The translations under genes were made by a program, and so were the position numbers. Under the pieces are notes generated by a model. It did no database searches. It was not told the origin of the DNA and saw only the letters and a program-made list of their open reading frames with translations. Shown piece after piece: positions 5,866 to 8,145 of a stretch of DNA of 8,145 nt. This DNA is from Acidobacteriota bacterium (GTDB lineage: Bacteria > Acidobacteriota > UBA6911), in contig JAIRVC010000384.1 of the NCBI GenBank assembly GCA_031254095.1, positions 1 through 8,145 of the forward strand, read 5' to 3'. Every line of letters starts with the position of its first letter. Within the stretch, counting starts at the first letter, position 1.

Positions 5866-6969
5866 TTATTCCGCTTGACTGTTTTCGTTTGCCGCGATTT
5901 TTGTTCCGCATGATGAACAAAAAAGTAAATGGGCAAAATTTTTCGTCTCGCAATTATTGCAATTTTTAAAAAGTTCCAGCCCGCAGTGCCTGCAAAAAGT
6001 TGTTACAAATTTATAAGCGCCCGTTTCTGTTGTTTTTGCTGACGGAAATTCCCATTGGCGCAAAAGAAAATCTTTCCCGCACGAAGGACAAAAATGATTT
6101 TCCAATGCTTTTTCCGCCGTTACCGCCTGTATTTTTTGAGCACGTTCCTGCGTGGATATTTTTAATTCCGCCTGCTTCTGGTCAATGAATTGTCTTATGT
6201 GCTTAATCGCGTAATAACCCAATCCAACCGACAAAATAACGCCAACGGAATAGCGGACATAACCTCCATAACTCGGCAAATAGGGAACAAGCCCGAAGAA
6301 AAAAGAATAGAATGAAAAAAGTGTAAAACCAAAATAAAGCGGATAAAATTTGTGCCGCCTGTAACGAACAAAAAAGAAAATTCCCAATGCCAAAACCGGT
6401 ACGACAAAAACCAGCCGAATCAAAAACACTTTCAAATCGTACCGTTTAAGCGCTTTTTCGTATTTTTTGTAAGCCTCTGACTGCTCATTTGATACGGATT
6501 TTTGAATTTCCTGTTTTTGCTTTACTGTTTCATCGATTTTACTTTGAAGCGTATAAAGTTCCCCGCGCCACTCCTGTTCAACCTTATAAAAGCCGTCAAG
6601 TTTGTTTGCGCGGTCAATTACTTCCTGATCCTTGTCGGGCGTGCCTAGAGTTTTTCTTGTTTGCAGCCAGTTGTCGAACGATTGTTTTTCGTTGGCATAA
6701 TTCTCTTTTGCCGCCGCGATTGTTTTTTCAACGGTTTCTTTTTTAGAGTTCAAATTTTCTAATTCGGCGTTTTGTTTTTCAATATCCTTTTCGAGCAGCG
6801 CAAGCACGGCCTTATCTTCATAATTTTCGGGGTATGGTCTTTTCACCGTACTGTCGAGGTCGCCAATAATTCTGTTTGCCAAAAGAATCAGAAACACGCA
6901 GAGAATTATCGAAATGGAATAATTAACTATCCGCGATGTTCGTTGAAGTTTTTTACTGTTAAGTTCCAT
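5866..6969 (-). CDS. Membrane protein with extracytoplasmic coiled coil and double zinc ribbon
   Basis: A 367-residue membrane protein of unknown function. The layout is: a basic N-terminus; span 1 at about 14-34; a long charged helical region 50-175 rich in K, E and Q, likely a coiled coil; spans at about 180-201, 208-230 and 237-256; a helical linker; then eight cysteines in four CxxC pairs (C294/C297, C326/C329, C337/C340, C351/C354), enough for two zinc ribbons. By the positive-inside rule, RYRRHK (202-207) and the zinc part are cytoplasmic, which places the coiled coil outside. This suggests a sensor or scaffold linking an outside event to the cytoplasm, but that is inference. ATG at 6967-6969 follows TAAGG by 5 nt. 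It is divergent from the SHOCT-DUF4870 gene, with 144 bp between the starts. Codon use is AT-rich compared with the oxidoreductase gene. No catalytic motif is seen. Confidence 0.85.
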   Translation of the reverse strand: MELNSKKLQRTSRIVNYSISIILCVFLILLANRIIGDLDSTVKRPYPENYEDKAVLALLEKDIEKQNAELENLNSKKETVEKTIAAAKENYANEKQSFDNWLQTRKTLGTPDKDQEVIDRANKLDGFYKVEQEWRGELYTLQSKIDETVKQKQEIQKSVSNEQSEAYKKYEKALKRYDLKVFLIRLVFVVPVLALGIFFFVRYRRHKFYPLYFGFTLFSFYSFFFGLVPYLPSYGGYVRYSVGVILSVGLGYYAIKHIRQFIDQKQAELKISTQERAQKIQAVTAEKALENHFCPSCGKDFLLRQWEFPSAKTTETGAYKFVTTFCRHCGLELFKNCNNCETKNFAHLLFCSSCGTKIAANENSQAE

Positions 6970-7033
6970 ATTTACCTTATTTCCCTTGTGATGTGTCTTT
7001 TTCGCCTCCGCCGCCCCTCGCCGCGCGCGAAGC

Positions 7034-7061
7034 TTGATTTTACCGCCGAATTTCGTAAAAT
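7034..7061 (+). promoter_or_regulatory. Sigma-70-like promoter of the SHOCT-DUF4870 gene
   Basis: TTGATT (7034-7039, 4/6 match to -35), a 16-nt spacer and TAAAAT (7056-7061, 5/6 match to -10). Transcription would start near 7068, giving a leader of about 46 nt before the TTG at 7114. If real, it rules out the in-frame ATG at 7060, which overlaps the -10 box. On the opposite strand a second TAAAAT (7037-7042) could serve the divergent membrane gene, but its -35 is poor. Confidence 0.5.
7037..7061. repeat. Inverted repeat spanning the divergent promoter region
   Basis: ATTTTAC (7037-7043) and GTAAAAT (7055-7061) are exact reverse complements separated by 11 nt. The arms cover part of the plus-strand -35 and its -10. 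It may be a shared operator, or simply two back-to-back -10 boxes. Confidence 0.5.
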
Positions 7062-7100
7062 GGTATCGTTTTGTCGGATTGAACGAGACGAACTTGCAAG

Positions 7101-7107
7101 AAAGAGG
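7101..7107 (+). promoter_or_regulatory. Ribosome binding site for a TTG start
   Basis: AAAGAGG lies 6 nt before TTG at 7114-7116, in frame with the SHOCT-DUF4870 protein. No comparable site precedes the in-frame ATG at 7060, so this site decides the start. Confidence 0.6.
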
Positions 7108-7113
7108 CGTGGC

Positions 7114-7650
7114 TTGACACTAACGGAAGAACTTTTAAAGCTTCAACAGCTTCGCGAGTCGGGGGCGCTGACTGAAGAGGAATTTCGACGCGCAAAGGAA
7201 AAGCTCATGTCTGAAGACGCTTCCGGCGCGGGGGCTTCACGGCGCGCGCCGCGTACAACGCAGGATATGGAAAGAGAAACGCGGAAATGGGCGCTTTCTA
7301 TTCATCTGTCTCAATTTGCGCATTTTGTTTTTCCACTGGGCGGAATCATTCTCCCGATCGTATTGTGGCAGTTGAAAAAGGATGAACTGCCGGGGGTTGA
7401 CGCCCATGGCCGCGCAGTGCTTAACTGGGCCATCAGCTCCATTATTTATGCCGTTATCTGTATCCTCCTGTGCTTTTTGCTTATCGGCATACCAATGCTT
7501 GTTCTCCTTGGCCTCGCTGCCGTCGCTTTCCCTATAATCGGCGCAATAAAAGCCAATGATGGATTACTATGGAAGTATCCGGCTTCAATACAGTTCTTCA
7601 ATTTCGATAATGTTGATGCCGGATACTGGAACAACACGAAAGGATTCTAA
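7114..7650 (+). CDS. SHOCT-DUF4870 membrane protein
   Basis: A 178-residue protein from a TTG start. Residues 4-32 ([21 protein letters not shown] onward) match the SHOCT module, a short helical hairpin found at protein ends and thought to aid oligomerisation. A linker of small and basic residues follows, then a DUF4870/Tic20-like membrane domain: [18 protein letters not shown] (59-76), a span to about 87, [11 protein letters not shown] (98-108), two spans at about 109-145, and the closing [10 protein letters not shown] (153-162). A 16-residue tail follows that I do not recognise. Function is unknown. The frame is open upstream to 6772, but that part overlaps the divergent gene and the promoter. 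TTG at 7114 has a proper Shine-Dalgarno, and the protein then begins [13 protein letters not shown], as SHOCT proteins commonly do; ATG at 7060 is the alternative. The mrp-like gene begins 5 nt after the stop, so the two are probably co-transcribed. Confidence 0.8.
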   Translation: MTLTEELLKLQQLRESGALTEEEFRRAKEKLMSEDASGAGASRRAPRTTQDMERETRKWALSIHLSQFAHFVFPLGGIILPIVLWQLKKDELPGVDAHGRAVLNWAISSIIYAVICILLCFLLIGIPMLVLLGLAAVAFPIIGAIKANDGLLWKYPASIQFFNFDNVDAGYWNNTKGF

Positions 7651-7655
7651 TAATT

Positions 7656-8145
7656 ATGACCGAAGGTAAAGCGCCGCAGGAACGGGCGATTCTCGACGCC
7701 CTGAAAACCGTCATTGACCCTGATCTGAACCGGGATATCGTTTCGCTGAATTTTGTCAAAGACCTGAAAATCGACGGCGGCGCCGTATCGTTCACGATAG
7801 AACTAACCACTCCCGCGTGTCCGATGAAAAAAGAAATGGAACGGATGGCCCGCGAGGCGGCAACCGCCGTTCCGGGCGTAAAAACCGTTGAAATCAATAT
7901 GACCGCTGCGGTAACACGCGGCGCGGCCGGAAAAGAAAAACAGGCAATTGAAGGCGTCCGCAATGTGATAGCCGTCGGAAGCGGCAAGGGAGGCGTCGGC
8001 AAATCAACCGTAACCGTTAATCTTGCAATCGCGCTGGCGCAGTCGGGCGCGGCGGTCGGCATTCTCGACGCCGATATTTACGGCCCCAACATTCCGCTTA
8101 TGATGGGCATTACCGGTCATCCCTACGCGATCGGCGAACGCATCC
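7656..8145 (+). CDS. mrp: Mrp/ApbC family iron-sulfur carrier ATPase, C-terminus cut by window edge
   Basis: The first 163 residues of a P-loop protein that in other bacteria carries and delivers iron-sulfur clusters in the cytoplasm. Residues 8-85 form a MIP18/DUF59 domain ([21 protein letters not shown], and TTPACPM with the conserved C55). The ATPase domain follows with V107[11 protein letters not shown]118, a deviant Walker A with two lysines (K111, K116), typical of the Mrp/MinD class, and [16 protein letters not shown] (136-151), the switch region diagnostic of Mrp. The CxxC that would hold the bridging cluster lies beyond the window. ATG at 7656-7658 has AAGGA (7640-7644) 11 nt upstream, inside the end of the SHOCT-DUF4870 gene, so translation is probably linked to it. 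Domain order and spacing are ordinary, and the family call is very secure. Confidence 0.95.
   Translation, partial: MTEGKAPQERAILDALKTVIDPDLNRDIVSLNFVKDLKIDGGAVSFTIELTTPACPMKKEMERMAREAATAVPGVKTVEINMTAAVTRGAAGKEKQAIEGVRNVIAVGSGKGGVGKSTVTVNLAIALAQSGAAVGILDADIYGPNIPLMMGITGHPYAIGERI

Noticed and set aside
6772..7113. Upstream extension of the SHOCT-DUF4870 frame
   Set aside because: It overlaps the divergent membrane gene by nearly 200 bases and covers a promoter; the added residues match no domain.
7598..8062. Minus-strand 154-codon open frame
   Set aside because: It is antisense to the mrp gene, whose P-loop and MIP18 motifs are unmistakable; the frame has no family motif.

Overview
This is a gene-dense bacterial window of ordinary metabolic, membrane and regulatory genes. 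I see no tRNA, rRNA, CRISPR array, transposase or phage gene. The source lineage is uncertain. The sequence shows compact operons, Shine-Dalgarno starts, a fused MIP18-like/Mrp scaffold protein, a DUF4143-type ATPase and an RG-rich protein. That RG-rich protein loosely recalls short coiled-coil proteins from Elusimicrobiota/Omnitrophota-type genomes. This would suit an anaerobic or gut bacterium of moderate GC content, but no marker gene here fixes the phylum.

Left part, minus strand (1-1680): a truncated PhlG-like (phloretin/diacetylphloroglucinol hydrolase) gene runs off the left edge. It lies 19 nt downstream of an AT-richer AAA ATPase/DUF4143 gene. The ATPase has its own convincing promoter, and a perfect 15-bp-arm inverted repeat overlaps the outer edge of the -35 box.

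Middle-left, minus strand (1855-3623): an RG/basic-tailed coiled-coil protein of unknown function is followed 29 nt later by a major facilitator superfamily transporter. The transporter has almost no ribosome binding site of its own.

Middle, minus strand (3734-5782): a tight three-gene operon encodes a stand-alone RelA/SpoT-type nucleotidyltransferase, a four-cysteine zinc-ribbon protein and a protoporphyrinogen-oxidase-like FAD protein. The second gene's Shine-Dalgarno overlaps the first gene's stop, and the second and third genes share an ATGA overlap. This is the most interesting grouping in the window.

Right part (5866-8145): a minus-strand membrane protein with a long coiled coil and eight zinc-ribbon-type cysteines is divergent from a plus-strand SHOCT-DUF4870 membrane protein, which probably starts at TTG. 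Five bases after that gene begins a truncated Mrp/ApbC-type P-loop iron-sulfur scaffold gene. The 144-bp divergent region holds a good plus-strand promoter embedded in an inverted repeat.

Several starts are moved inward from the longest reading frame because the Shine-Dalgarno positions and gene overlaps demand it. Homology calls rest on recognised motifs only; no database search was run.
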